NCBI GenBank assembly: GCA_021773815.1
Contig: JAJFJS010000080.1
Location: forward strand, 22,110-86,109
Reading direction: 5' to 3'
Length of the DNA: 64,000 nt
Source: Gammaproteobacteria bacterium
GTDB taxonomy: Bacteria; Pseudomonadota; Gammaproteobacteria; Steroidobacterales; GCA-2729495
Made by a program: the position numbers and the translations under genes. Each line of letters starts with the position of its first letter. Position 1 is the stretch's first letter. Shown one piece after another: positions 52,256 to 60,596 of this stretch. The notes under the pieces are model-generated. The model did not search any database, was not told the DNA's origin, and saw only the letters and a program-made list of their open reading frames with translations.

Positions 52256-55032
52256 CAACCGGAGTCCTGCAGACCCCGGGCGATGCCGTTGATGCTGGCG
52301 ATCAGGGCCTCCAGCAGCGCTTCGTCTTCCCGGTTGCTGGCGCGCCAGCGGCGCAACAGATCGACCTGCAACAGGCTCATCGGGTCCACGTACGGGTTAC
52401 GCAGACGAATCGACCGACGGAAGGTCTTCTGCTTCTCCAGCAGGACCTGCTGGCGCTGAATCGCCAGGGTTTGCTCCACACTGAGATTGAATTCGGTGCG
52501 CATGATCGGGAAAAACGTCTCATGCAGATCCCCGGCCAGTTCCGAATAGCGTGCGGCAATATTCAGATCGGTCTTCGCGAGTACCGTCTCGATGTCGTAC
52601 ATCAGGGCGCGGAAGAACTGCCAGGAGTCGACCATCTCCTGCAAAGCTTCCAGGCCATATTTCGAAATGGCGGTCGTCAGTCCCGTGCCGATGCCGAACC
52701 ATCCCGGCAGGAAATGCCGGCTCTGGATCCACGCATAATCCCACGGAATGCCGCGCAGATCCTCGACGCCATGGCCGGGATGCGGCACGGGTTCGCTGGC
52801 GATCTGGTCCATCTGTTCGATGGCGTCGACCGGCGTCGCCTGCCGAAAATAGTCATAGAACTCTGGTGGGTCGTAAATCAGTTCCCGATAACGTGCTGCG
52901 CTCGCCCGCGCGATCGTGTCCATGATGCCGTGCCACTCGCCGTGCTCCTTGCTCATATCCTTGCGCGGCAGGGCCGTCGCGATGGCCACGGAACTCGTGA
53001 TCTGTTCGAGGGTGCGCAACGCGATTCCGCGGACGCCATATTTGGCGTTGACGAGCTCGCCCTGTTCCGTTGATCGAAGCCGGCCGCGCACGGTACCCGG
53101 TGGCGAACTGAGCACCGCCGCATGCGTCTTGCCGCCGCCCCGGCTGATCGTGCCGCCGCGGCCATGGAACAGCGTGAACCCCACCCCGGCCTGGTCCATC
53201 GTCATGACGAGATCCGTTTGCGCCTGCTGCAGCGCCCAGCGAGCGGAAGCCAGGCCGACGTCCCGGTTCGAGTCGGAGTAGCTGACCATGATGATCTGGT
53301 GATCGTTCCGTCGCTTGACATGGCGGCGGTACATCTCGTCCTTCAGCAGCAGGCTCATCGTCTCGGAGCAGTTATTCAGGTCTTCGATGGTCTCGAAATA
53401 CGGTGCGATATCGAGCGGTACCGAGCCGTCTTTTTTGCCCAGATCCGCCCAACGGGCGAGCAGCAACACGGAGAGCACGTCGTCGACTCCGTGCGCCATG
53501 CTGATGATGTACGGTCCGATCGAGAGCTGGCCGTAGCGACGACGACAGAAAGCGATGGCGCCGAAAATGCCCAATGTGCGCCGGGCCTGGTTGTCGGCGT
53601 CGACGGACGGCGACTCGTTGCGCTCGAGCGCCTCCTGCAGGCGCAGCGTGCGCTCCTCCGGCGTTTTATCGAGCCAGCCGCTCTCATTCAGAAAATGCCC
53701 GATAACACGGCGGTTGACGAGGGCGTTCTGCCGAATATCCAGCGTTAAAAGGTGAAAGCCGAATGTCTCGACCCGCTTGATCAATCGACGCGTGCCAAAC
53801 AGCCCCCCGTGTTTGCCGCGATTGGCGGCGAGGCTGTCGTGAATCAGCAGCATGTCCTTGAGGAATTCATCGGCGGATTCGTACGGATAGACATCGTCGT
53901 CGTAGGTTGCCTGCAAACGCTGTCCGACGAGTTTGAGAAATGCGCGGTAGGGCATATCGCGATGGCGCAGCGGCACCTGCCCGGCGGCCCCCGGAAACTG
54001 GTGCGCATACAGGCGGGTGCGCGCGACCAGTTCCTCCGATACCGGAATGCGGCTCGCGCTCTGGCTCAGTTTTTGTGCGAGTGAGCGTACTTCCCGGAAA
54101 TACAGATCGAGAACCAGTGAGCGCTGTCTCGCCAGCGTCTCGCGTATCGTGCGCCCGGTATTTTCCGGCCGGCTCTCGAAATCGCCGCCGATCCATGATG
54201 CGAAGCGAATAATGATCGGCAGCTTCAACTCGGCCGCTTCCGAGCCGTAGGCGAGTTCCAGGGACTCGGTGACCCGTTCATAAAATGCCGGCATCGCGCG
54301 ATAGATGACGTCCGTCAAAAAGAACAGGACGTGCTCGAGCTCATCGAATACCGTTCGCTCTTCGTGCGGGTGTTCCTCCGTCTGCCAGATCGTTGTGATA
54401 TCGGAGCGAATACTCGCAAGGCAGGCGTTGACTTCCTGCGGCGTCAGTACGGGATTCTGGATATCGACGAGGCGCCTGACGATGTTCTGTTGTTTGCGCA
54501 GAATCGTACGCCGTGTGGCCTCGATTCGGCTGGCCGTGAATACCGGTTCGATATGCAACGACGTGATCAGTGCAAAGATCTGGTTCAGATTCAGTCCGGC
54601 GTCGCGCAGTCGAAAAATTGTTTCGTCGATGCCGCCCGGTTGGCGAATCGAGTCATCCTTGAGGTAATCGCGCCGTCGCCGGATACGATGCACCTGTTCG
54701 GCCGTGTTGACGACCTGGAAAAAGGTCGAGAAAGCGCGCACGAAGTTGCGTGCGCTGAGCGGAGACAGGGAGTGGACGAGCGCATCCAGATGGGCGCCGG
54801 CTTTCGCGTCGCCTTCGCGTCGATCTATGGCGGTCCGGCGCGCAGCTTCGACAACGTCGAACAGCGAATCTCCACCCTGTTCCTTGAGTACATCACCGAT
54901 CATCGCCGCCAGGTCATGGACGTCGTTACGAAGCGCGGCGTCCTTTTCTTCAAACTCGATATCCTGCCGTTTCTCGGCGGGCCGCGAGGTGGGATGGAGT
55001 CCCGTCGCTTCGGTCGAATTCCTGGCAGACAT
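52255..55032 (-). CDS. ppc: Phosphoenolpyruvate carboxylase homologue with altered active-site motifs
   Basis: Full-length (925-residue) member of the PEP carboxylase family, which makes oxaloacetate from PEP and bicarbonate. Large parts are family-like: FETIEDL near 546, SDS with the metal Asp near 587, HGRGG at 623-627, EQGE and IRLRNPYVDP. But the signature AHPTE (catalytic His138 in E. coli) reads ASRIE at residues 167-171. GGDRDGNP reads GGDFESRP near 282. SDSAKDAG reads SDSNRDVG (Lys546 equivalent is Arg590). The C-terminus is QDSG where the family usually has NTG. The frame is intact. Activity is therefore doubtful, and a changed reaction is possible. Confidence 0.85.
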   Translation of the reverse strand: MSARNSTEATGLHPTSRPAEKRQDIEFEEKDAALRNDVHDLAAMIGDVLKEQGGDSLFDVVEAARRTAIDRREGDAKAGAHLDALVHSLSPLSARNFVRAFSTFFQVVNTAEQVHRIRRRRDYLKDDSIRQPGGIDETIFRLRDAGLNLNQIFALITSLHIEPVFTASRIEATRRTILRKQQNIVRRLVDIQNPVLTPQEVNACLASIRSDITTIWQTEEHPHEERTVFDELEHVLFFLTDVIYRAMPAFYERVTESLELAYGSEAAELKLPIIIRFASWIGGDFESRPENTGRTIRETLARQRSLVLDLYFREVRSLAQKLSQSASRIPVSEELVARTRLYAHQFPGAAGQVPLRHRDMPYRAFLKLVGQRLQATYDDDVYPYESADEFLKDMLLIHDSLAANRGKHGGLFGTRRLIKRVETFGFHLLTLDIRQNALVNRRVIGHFLNESGWLDKTPEERTLRLQEALERNESPSVDADNQARRTLGIFGAIAFCRRRYGQLSIGPYIISMAHGVDDVLSVLLLARWADLGKKDGSVPLDIAPYFETIEDLNNCSETMSLLLKDEMYRRHVKRRNDHQIIMVSYSDSNRDVGLASARWALQQAQTDLVMTMDQAGVGFTLFHGRGGTISRGGGKTHAAVLSSPPGTVRGRLRSTEQGELVNAKYGVRGIALRTLEQITSSVAIATALPRKDMSKEHGEWHGIMDTIARASAARYRELIYDPPEFYDYFRQATPVDAIEQMDQIASEPVPHPGHGVEDLRGIPWDYAWIQSRHFLPGWFGIGTGLTTAISKYGLEALQEMVDSWQFFRALMYDIETVLAKTDLNIAARYSELAGDLHETFFPIMRTEFNLSVEQTLAIQRQQVLLEKQKTFRRSIRLRNPYVDPMSLLQVDLLRRWRASNREDEALLEALIASINGIARGLQDSG

Positions 55033-55210
55033 AAACGGGGCGTGACTTTGTTTGGGCGGCGTTGGAGCGGCTGGTGAGGCGAGATAATCGCTTGATCGTT
55101 AATGCTATTTCGCGATCTTAAGTCGGGTCAGGCTCAGATGGTAGCACTTTATGGCAGTCGGTTCGCGGACTGTTTTTCAGGGGATTCCGCGCCGGATAAC
55201 GGGTATCCTA

Positions 55211-55367
55211 GCGGCTCGTTGAAAAAGACTCGAGTGAGCGCAAGACAACGCAAGAATGGGGAGCGCAGCGCAGTGTGCACGCCGGTACATGAGCCCTCCC
55301 TGAACAGGCAAGGGTGAGCCATTCTTAACGCAGGATTGTGCCACCTGAGGGGTTTTCAACAAGCTGC
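55211..55367. mobile_element. MITE-like element flanked by TA
   Basis: Terminal inverted repeats at 55209-55225 (TAGCGGCTCGTTGAAAA) and 55353-55369 match at 15 of 17 positions when reversed. The flanking TA on both sides looks like a target duplication. A second inner inverted pair surrounds CAAGAATGG (about 55251-55259) and CCATTCTT (about 55319-55326). No frame of note lies inside. It occupies the gap between the ppc homologue and the SLC13 gene. The source transposase is not in the window. Confidence 0.65.
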
Positions 55368-55417
55368 TAACGCTGCTGATCAGCATCGGGTTGTTCGTTA
55401 TATTTCAAGGGTGATTT

Positions 55418-57235
55418 TTGCCGCAACTTCCTGAACCGCATGCCGTCGTCGTGATTCTTCTGACCGGCCTGGCGATGTTTCTGTTTACCAAAGATCGCAT
55501 CCCGTTGGAGACGACGGGACTGGGCGTTCTCGTCCTGTTGGTATTGATGTTTTTTATTTTCCCGTACAAAAACATCCAGCCGCAGGATTTTTTCATGAAT
55601 TTTGGCCACGAGGCGCTGGTGACGATTTGCGCCCTGTTGATCGTCGGCCGCGGCCTCGAGACGACCGGCGCGCTGCAACCGCTCGCGTCACTGATGACCA
55701 GCCACTGGCTCGAGCGGCCGACGCTCGCACTGTTCGTGACCCTGCTGGTCGGCGCCATTTGCAGCGCATTTCTGAACAACACGCCGATCGTCGTGATGCT
55801 GTTGCCGGTACTCGTGGCGGTTTGTATCCGCGCCGGGCGGCCGCCTTCAAAAATACTGATGCCGATGGGGCTTGCGACGCTGATCGGCGGCATGGCGACG
55901 ACGATCGGTACGTCCACGAACCTGCTGGTTGTCGGTATTGCGGCCGATCTCGGTCAGCGTCGGTTCGGCATGTTCGATTTTACGCTGCCGGTGGTGATCG
56001 CCGGTGGCTTCGGTTTGTTGTTTCTGCTGGTCATCGCGCCGCGGCTGTTGCCGGCGCGCAAGGCATTGATGGCCGATACGTCGCCGCGATTGTTCAGTGC
56101 GGTGTTGTACATCAATGAAGATGGTTTTGCACCGGGCAAGACGCTGTCGGAAGTGCGGGCAAAAACAGAAAACCGGATGCGTATCGACCGGATCCAGCGG
56201 ACCGAAAGCCTGTTCGTCGCCAAGCTGCCTTCGGTCGTGCTGCAGTCGGGCGATCGCCTGTATGTCAAAGACTCGGCCGAACGCCTCAAGGAGTTCGAAC
56301 AAATTCTCGGCGCGACGCTTTTCAATGTCTCGGATGGCGAGCACCCGGTCAGCGATGAGGTCCCGCTCGAGACCGAGGGCCAGCAACTGGCCGAAGTCGT
56401 GATCACGCGCGGTTCGCCGTTGCACCACCGTACTCTGAATGCCGCGCATTTCAGCAATCGGTACGGACTGTTTCCGTTGGCGATTCACCGCGCGCGCTCA
56501 TCACAGGACGTCAGCGGTGACCTCGGGTCGATTCGTCTGCGCGCCGGCGATGTCCTGCTGGTGCAGGGTGCGCGGGATTCGATTCAGTCGTTGCGCGAAA
56601 GCGGTTCGATGCTCGTGCTCGATGCGACCACCGATCTGCCGCATACGAAGCGTGCGCCGGTCGCACTGGGCATCATTCTCGGCGTCGTCGGATTTGCGGC
56701 GGCCGGCGTACTGCCGATCTCGGTCGCGGCCCTGTGCGGTGTCGCGCTGATGTTGCTGACCGGATGTCTGCAATGGCGCGATGCCGGGGATGCGCTGAAC
56801 ATTCCGGTGATCATGATCATTGTGGCCAGCCTGTCGCTCGGTTTTGCATTGATGGAGACCGGCGGCGCCCAGTTCATCGCCGAACTGTTCGTCTTCGTCA
56901 CGCAGCCGTTGCCGGTACCGCTTATTCTCAGCGGGCTGATCCTGCTGATGACGATCCTGACGAACGTGGTTTCGAACAATGCCGCGGCCGTGATCGGCAC
57001 GCCCGTCGCGATCAGCATCGCACAACAGCTGAATGTACCGACGGAGCCGTTCATACTCGCGGTGATTTTCGGTGCGAACATGAGTTTCGCGACGCCGATC
57101 GGTTATCACACCAACTTGCTGATCATGAGCGCGGGCAACTATAAATTCACCGACTTCCTGCGTATCGGCGTGCCGCTGACGCTCATCATGTGGCTCGCCT
57201 TCACGATCATTCTGCCACTGCTCTACGATCTGTAA
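55418..57235 (+). CDS. SLC13/DASS family transporter with RCK-C domains
   Basis: Sodium-coupled anion transporter of the divalent anion family. The 605-residue protein has an N-terminal membrane half with NTPIVVMLLPVLVA near residue 127 and GTSTNLLVVG near 165. Two cytosolic TrkA_C-type domains lie at about 210-290 and 300-385, and a second membrane half includes NNAAAVIGTPVAIS and the late ANMSFATPIGYHTNLLIM. The paired RCK-C insert is typical of the sulfate or C4-dicarboxylate-type bacterial members. The start is a TTG after AAGGGTGA. The substrate is unknown. Confidence 0.9.
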   Translation: MPQLPEPHAVVVILLTGLAMFLFTKDRIPLETTGLGVLVLLVLMFFIFPYKNIQPQDFFMNFGHEALVTICALLIVGRGLETTGALQPLASLMTSHWLERPTLALFVTLLVGAICSAFLNNTPIVVMLLPVLVAVCIRAGRPPSKILMPMGLATLIGGMATTIGTSTNLLVVGIAADLGQRRFGMFDFTLPVVIAGGFGLLFLLVIAPRLLPARKALMADTSPRLFSAVLYINEDGFAPGKTLSEVRAKTENRMRIDRIQRTESLFVAKLPSVVLQSGDRLYVKDSAERLKEFEQILGATLFNVSDGEHPVSDEVPLETEGQQLAEVVITRGSPLHHRTLNAAHFSNRYGLFPLAIHRARSSQDVSGDLGSIRLRAGDVLLVQGARDSIQSLRESGSMLVLDATTDLPHTKRAPVALGIILGVVGFAAAGVLPISVAALCGVALMLLTGCLQWRDAGDALNIPVIMIIVASLSLGFALMETGGAQFIAELFVFVTQPLPVPLILSGLILLMTILTNVVSNNAAAVIGTPVAISIAQQLNVPTEPFILAVIFGANMSFATPIGYHTNLLIMSAGNYKFTDFLRIGVPLTLIMWLAFTIILPLLYDL

Positions 57236-57241
57236 ATGCAT

Positions 57242-57259
57242 TCAGGGCCCCCGCCCTGA
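57242..57259 (+). terminator. Short hairpin after the SLC13 gene
   Basis: TCAGGGC (57242-57248) and GCCCTGA (57253-57259) form a 7-bp stem with four-base loop, five bases after the SLC13 stop. There is no U-tract, so it may be a weak or factor-dependent terminator separating this gene from the trp promoter. Confidence 0.4.
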
Positions 57260-57316
57260 TTCCATAATCTGGTGACCGGCATCGAGTGAATAAGGGCCGG
57301 ACCCTTGCCCCTGTAC

Positions 57317-57345
57317 TTGACGATCGCGGACGGTGCGGGGATACT
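57317..57345 (+). promoter_or_regulatory. trp operon promoter
   Basis: TTGACG (57317-57322) and GATACT (57340-57345) lie 17 bases apart. Transcription should start around 57352. No clear TrpR-type palindrome overlaps it. Confidence 0.7.
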
Positions 57346-57351
57346 GCGCCC

Positions 57352-57417
57352 ATGTCTGACATCGCTCGCATCGCAGATTGGTGGCGAGCCTTCTCTACGG
57401 AGAGGGTTGCGGGCTAG
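57352..57417 (+). CDS. trpL: trp leader peptide TrpL
   Basis: A 21-codon frame too short to appear in standard gene calls: MSDIARIADWWRAFSTERVAG, stop TAG. Two tandem Trp codons (57379-57384) lie in its middle, and the attenuator terminator begins 23 bases after the stop. This is the leader-peptide design used for transcription attenuation of trp operons in gammaproteobacteria. The ATG sits where transcription is predicted to start, and no ribosome site precedes it, so it may be translated from a leaderless mRNA. Confidence 0.8.
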   Translation: MSDIARIADWWRAFSTERVAG

Positions 57418-57439
57418 CGCGTCACACTATATACCAGCC

Positions 57440-57477
57440 AAAAAACCCATCTCCGCTGTGCGGTGATGGGTTTTTTT
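57440..57477 (+). terminator. trp attenuator terminator
   Basis: AAAAAACCCATC (57440-57451) pairs with GATGGGTTTTTT (57465-57476). The loop is extended by an inner CCGC/GCGG stem, and a run of T follows. GGGTT at 57404-57408, within the end of trpL, could pair with AACCC (about 57444-57448) as a competing antiterminator. It lies between trpL and trpE. The remaining 85 bases before trpE show nothing else. Confidence 0.85.
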
Positions 57478-57561
57478 GTTGGTGCGACCGACGCCGACAG
57501 GCGCCGACGATAATCTGGGCTGAGTGATTCGATTGAGTGAGCCAATAGAGTAAGCCGATAG

Positions 57562-58953
57562 ATGGAAGCACCTTTTGACATCAGCGCTGATCTTGATACG
57601 CCGGTATCGACGTACATGAAACTGGGCGCGTTGCAGCCGCGTTACCTGCTCGAGAGCGTCGAGGGCGGCGCGCACCTGGCCCGTTATTCGTTTCTCGGTT
57701 TCGGCGCCTCGCGCGATTTCCGCCTCGACGGGTCCGGTATGACCATCGACGGCGAGCGGCACGAGCGTCCCGCCTCGGCCCCGGAACTGCTCGACGCGCT
57801 GCGCGCGATGCTGGCCGATACGCCGCGGCTGTTGCCGGATGTGCCGGAGCTGCCGTTTTCCGGCGGCCTGGTCGGCATTTCCGGCTACGACCTGGTGCGG
57901 TTTTTTGAGCGGCTCGATCATCCGCCGGGCGGCGACGCGGTGCCGACCGCGCCGGAGGCGGCCTACCTTGCAACCGAGTCGATGCTGATCTTCGATCACC
58001 TGACGCGCCGCATCGCGCTGCTGCATTCGGGTTCGGAGTCAGAGCGCGCCGCGTTGCGCGCCGAGGTCATTCGGCTGCTGCGTGGCCCGTTGCCGGCGCC
58101 GGCGCGCAACGGCGGTTATTCCGAGCCGGTGCCGAGCTGGTCGCAGGATGAGTTCGAGGCCGCTGTCGCGCGCAGCAAGGACTACATCACGCAAGGTGAG
58201 ATTTATCAGATCGTCCTGTCGGTGCGGTTTTCCGGCACGCATGATCTGTCGTCGTTCGAAACTTACCGGGCAATGCGGTTGCTCAATCCGTCGCCTTACA
58301 TGTTCTTCTTCGATCTCGGCGATCTGCAGGTCGTCGGTTCGTCCCCCGAGGCGTTGGTAAAGTGCCACGGCGGCGCCGCGGCGCTGCGCCCGATTGCAGG
58401 GACAAGGCCGCGCGGCCGCGACCGGGCCGAGGACATTGCCCACGAGCAATCACTGCTCGCCGACCAGAAGGAAAACGCCGAGCATGTCATGCTGGTCGAC
58501 CTGGCCCGCAACGACCTCGGCCGGGTGGCGGCGGCCGGATCCGTCTATGTGGATCCCTACCGGTCGATCGAGCGATATAGCCATGTCATGCACATCGTCA
58601 GCGGCGTGCAGGGCCGGCTGGCCGCCGGCAAGGATGCCTTCGATTTGTTTGCCGCCGCGTTTCCGGCCGGTACGCTCGTCGGCGCACCAAAGGTCCGGGC
58701 GATGCAACTGATTGATGAGATGGAACCGGTGCGGCGTGGCGTCTATGCGGGCACGGTCGGCTATTTCGGTCAGGGTGGCGACATGGACCACGCGATTGCG
58801 ATCCGCACGTTGGTATTCAGCAATACGCAATACAGCTATCAGGCCGGTGCCGGGATTGTCGCCGACAGCGTGCCGCAGACGGAATATGAAGAAGTGCTGG
58901 CCAAGAGTGCGATCCTGCGCCGCGCACTCGCCATCGCGGAGGAAGGACTGTGA
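57562..58953 (+). CDS. trpE: Anthranilate synthase component I
   Basis: Converts chorismate and ammonia to anthranilate, first step of tryptophan synthesis. The 463-residue protein is rather short for TrpE. The tryptophan feedback motif LLES lies at residues 29-32. The catalytic chorismate-binding domain has IAGTRPRGRD near 277, LVDLARNDLGRV near 312, HIVSGVQG, FPAGTLVGAPKVRAM and GAGIVADSVPQTEYEEV. PabB is the alternative, but the LLES motif and trp context decide for TrpE. Overlaps trpG by four bases. Confidence 0.95.
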   Translation: MEAPFDISADLDTPVSTYMKLGALQPRYLLESVEGGAHLARYSFLGFGASRDFRLDGSGMTIDGERHERPASAPELLDALRAMLADTPRLLPDVPELPFSGGLVGISGYDLVRFFERLDHPPGGDAVPTAPEAAYLATESMLIFDHLTRRIALLHSGSESERAALRAEVIRLLRGPLPAPARNGGYSEPVPSWSQDEFEAAVARSKDYITQGEIYQIVLSVRFSGTHDLSSFETYRAMRLLNPSPYMFFFDLGDLQVVGSSPEALVKCHGGAAALRPIAGTRPRGRDRAEDIAHEQSLLADQKENAEHVMLVDLARNDLGRVAAAGSVYVDPYRSIERYSHVMHIVSGVQGRLAAGKDAFDLFAAAFPAGTLVGAPKVRAMQLIDEMEPVRRGVYAGTVGYFGQGGDMDHAIAIRTLVFSNTQYSYQAGAGIVADSVPQTEYEEVLAKSAILRRALAIAEEGL

Positions 58954-59531
58954 CGCCGCATCTGTTATTGGTCGATAACTACGATTCCTTCACCTATAAC
59001 CTCGTGCAGGCATTCCTCGTGCTCGGCGCGCGGGTGGACGTGTATCGCAACGATCAGATCACGGTCGAGCAGGCGCTGGACCTGGCGCCGACGCACCTGT
59101 GCATCTCGCCGGGTCCCGGCCGCCCGGAGGATGCCGGCGTTTCGCTCGACATGATCGCGGCGTTCGAACGCCGGATTCCCGTCTTCGGCGTCTGTCTCGG
59201 CCACCAGAGCCTCGTGCAGCATTTCGGTGGCCGGATCGTGCCGGCGGATCGACTGATGCACGGCAAGACCTCGATGGTCGAACATGACGGCCGGACGATT
59301 TTCGAGGGCATCAGCCAGCCGTTCGAGGCCGGGCGTTATCATTCGCTGGCGGCCGCGGTCGACAGTATTCCCGACACGCTCGAGGTATCGGCCCGGACAA
59401 GCCGGGGCGAGATCATGGGCGTCCGGCACCGCGAACTGCCGCTCGAAGGCGTGCAGTTCCACCCCGAGAGCGTGCTGACGCCCGAGGGCGATCACCTGAT
59501 GAAGAATTTTCTGGCGCTCGGCAGCAGATAA
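58950..59531 (+). CDS. trpG: Anthranilate synthase component II (glutamine amidotransferase)
   Basis: Supplies ammonia from glutamine to TrpE, and in related bacteria often also serves aminodeoxychorismate synthesis. The 193-residue protein has DNYDSFTYNLVQ near residue 9, the catalytic Cys in GVCLGHQSLVQHFGG near 79, RYHSLAA near 128, and the His-Glu pair in FHPESVLTPEG near 170. The start is GTG. It is not fused to TrpD. Confidence 0.95.
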   Translation: MTPHLLLVDNYDSFTYNLVQAFLVLGARVDVYRNDQITVEQALDLAPTHLCISPGPGRPEDAGVSLDMIAAFERRIPVFGVCLGHQSLVQHFGGRIVPADRLMHGKTSMVEHDGRTIFEGISQPFEAGRYHSLAAAVDSIPDTLEVSARTSRGEIMGVRHRELPLEGVQFHPESVLTPEGDHLMKNFLALGSR

Positions 59532-59567
59532 TCCGGCATCAGCGCCGGACACATTGAGAATGGACCG

Positions 59568-60596
59568 ATGAGTATCGATGCCAAAAAAACGCTGAACCGC
59601 CTGCTCGCAGGCGAGGACCTGACCGAGTCGCAGGGCGCCGATCTGATGCGGTTGCTGGCCGATGAAGCGTTGCCGCCGGCGATGAGCGCGGCGCTGCTGA
59701 TCGCGCTGCGGGTCAAGGGCGAAACGGCCGACGAGTTGCGTGGCTTTGCGACGGCGATGCGTGACCTGGCCACGGAAGTGACGCTGCCGGCCGGCAAGAC
59801 GGTCATCGATATCGTCGGCACCGGCGGCGATGGCTCGGGCAGCGTCAATATCTCCACCGGCACGGCGCTGCTGGCGGCGGCCTGCGGGCTGACGGTTATC
59901 AAGCACGGCAACCGGTCGGTGTCGTCCCGGTCGGGCAGCGCTGATGTACTCGAGGCGCTCGGCATCCCGATTCCGCGCGATGCCGGTGCAGCGGTCGCCT
60001 GCGCCAAACGCTGCGGCTTCGCATTCCTGTTCGCGCCGTTCTTTCATCCGGCCATGAAAGCCATCGCGCCCGTGCGTGCGGCGTTGGGCGTGCGCACGGT
60101 ATTTAATATCCTCGGACCGCTGACCAACCCCGCACGACCGCTGTATTACGTGATCGGCGCGTTTGATCTGCCGACGGCGCGCCTGATTGCCGATGCGCTG
60201 GTCGGCATGCCGATCGAACGTGCATTCGTGATCCACGGCGAACCGGGCTGGGATGAGGCGACGCCGGTGGGCCGGTTCACGTTGTTCGATGTGCGTCCCG
60301 GCGAGGTCATCGAGGAGCGCCGCGATCCGCTGGATGGTGGCCTGGCGCGTTGTCGGGCGGAGGATCTGGCGGGCGGTGATGCGGCCTTTAACGCCGCCGC
60401 GCTGGAAGCCGTACTGAACGGCAAGGACCGCGGCCCGCATCGCGACGCGCTGGTGCTCGGTGCCGCATTGGCGCTCGAGGTGACGGGCCGGGCAACGGGG
60501 CCGGCCGACGGCATCGCGCAGGCGAATGCAGCGCTGGATTCGGGCGCCGCCGGGACTTTGCTGGCCGAGTTGCGGGCCATCGGACGGGGCTTATGA
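59568..60596 (+). CDS. trpD: Anthranilate phosphoribosyltransferase
   Basis: Transfers phosphoribose from PRPP to anthranilate. The 342-residue protein has the family's GTGGDGSGSVNISTGTALL near residue 84, KHGNRSVSSRSGSADVLEALG near 108 and FNILGPLTNPARP near 180. The start ATG lies 36 bases after trpG with a weak upstream site, and the stop overlaps trpC by four bases. Confidence 0.96.
   Translation: MSIDAKKTLNRLLAGEDLTESQGADLMRLLADEALPPAMSAALLIALRVKGETADELRGFATAMRDLATEVTLPAGKTVIDIVGTGGDGSGSVNISTGTALLAAACGLTVIKHGNRSVSSRSGSADVLEALGIPIPRDAGAAVACAKRCGFAFLFAPFFHPAMKAIAPVRAALGVRTVFNILGPLTNPARPLYYVIGAFDLPTARLIADALVGMPIERAFVIHGEPGWDEATPVGRFTLFDVRPGEVIEERRDPLDGGLARCRAEDLAGGDAAFNAAALEAVLNGKDRGPHRDALVLGAALALEVTGRATGPADGIAQANAALDSGAAGTLLAELRAIGRGL

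Noticed and set aside
57300..57350. TrpR operator over the trp promoter
   Set aside because: No CTAG-centred palindrome like the known TrpR site is visible. Attenuation explains control without it.
58965..60440. 491-codon minus-strand frame over trpG-trpD
   Set aside because: Long, but purely antisense to intact trpG and trpD, with Arg/His/Gln-rich composition typical of shadow frames in GC-rich genes.
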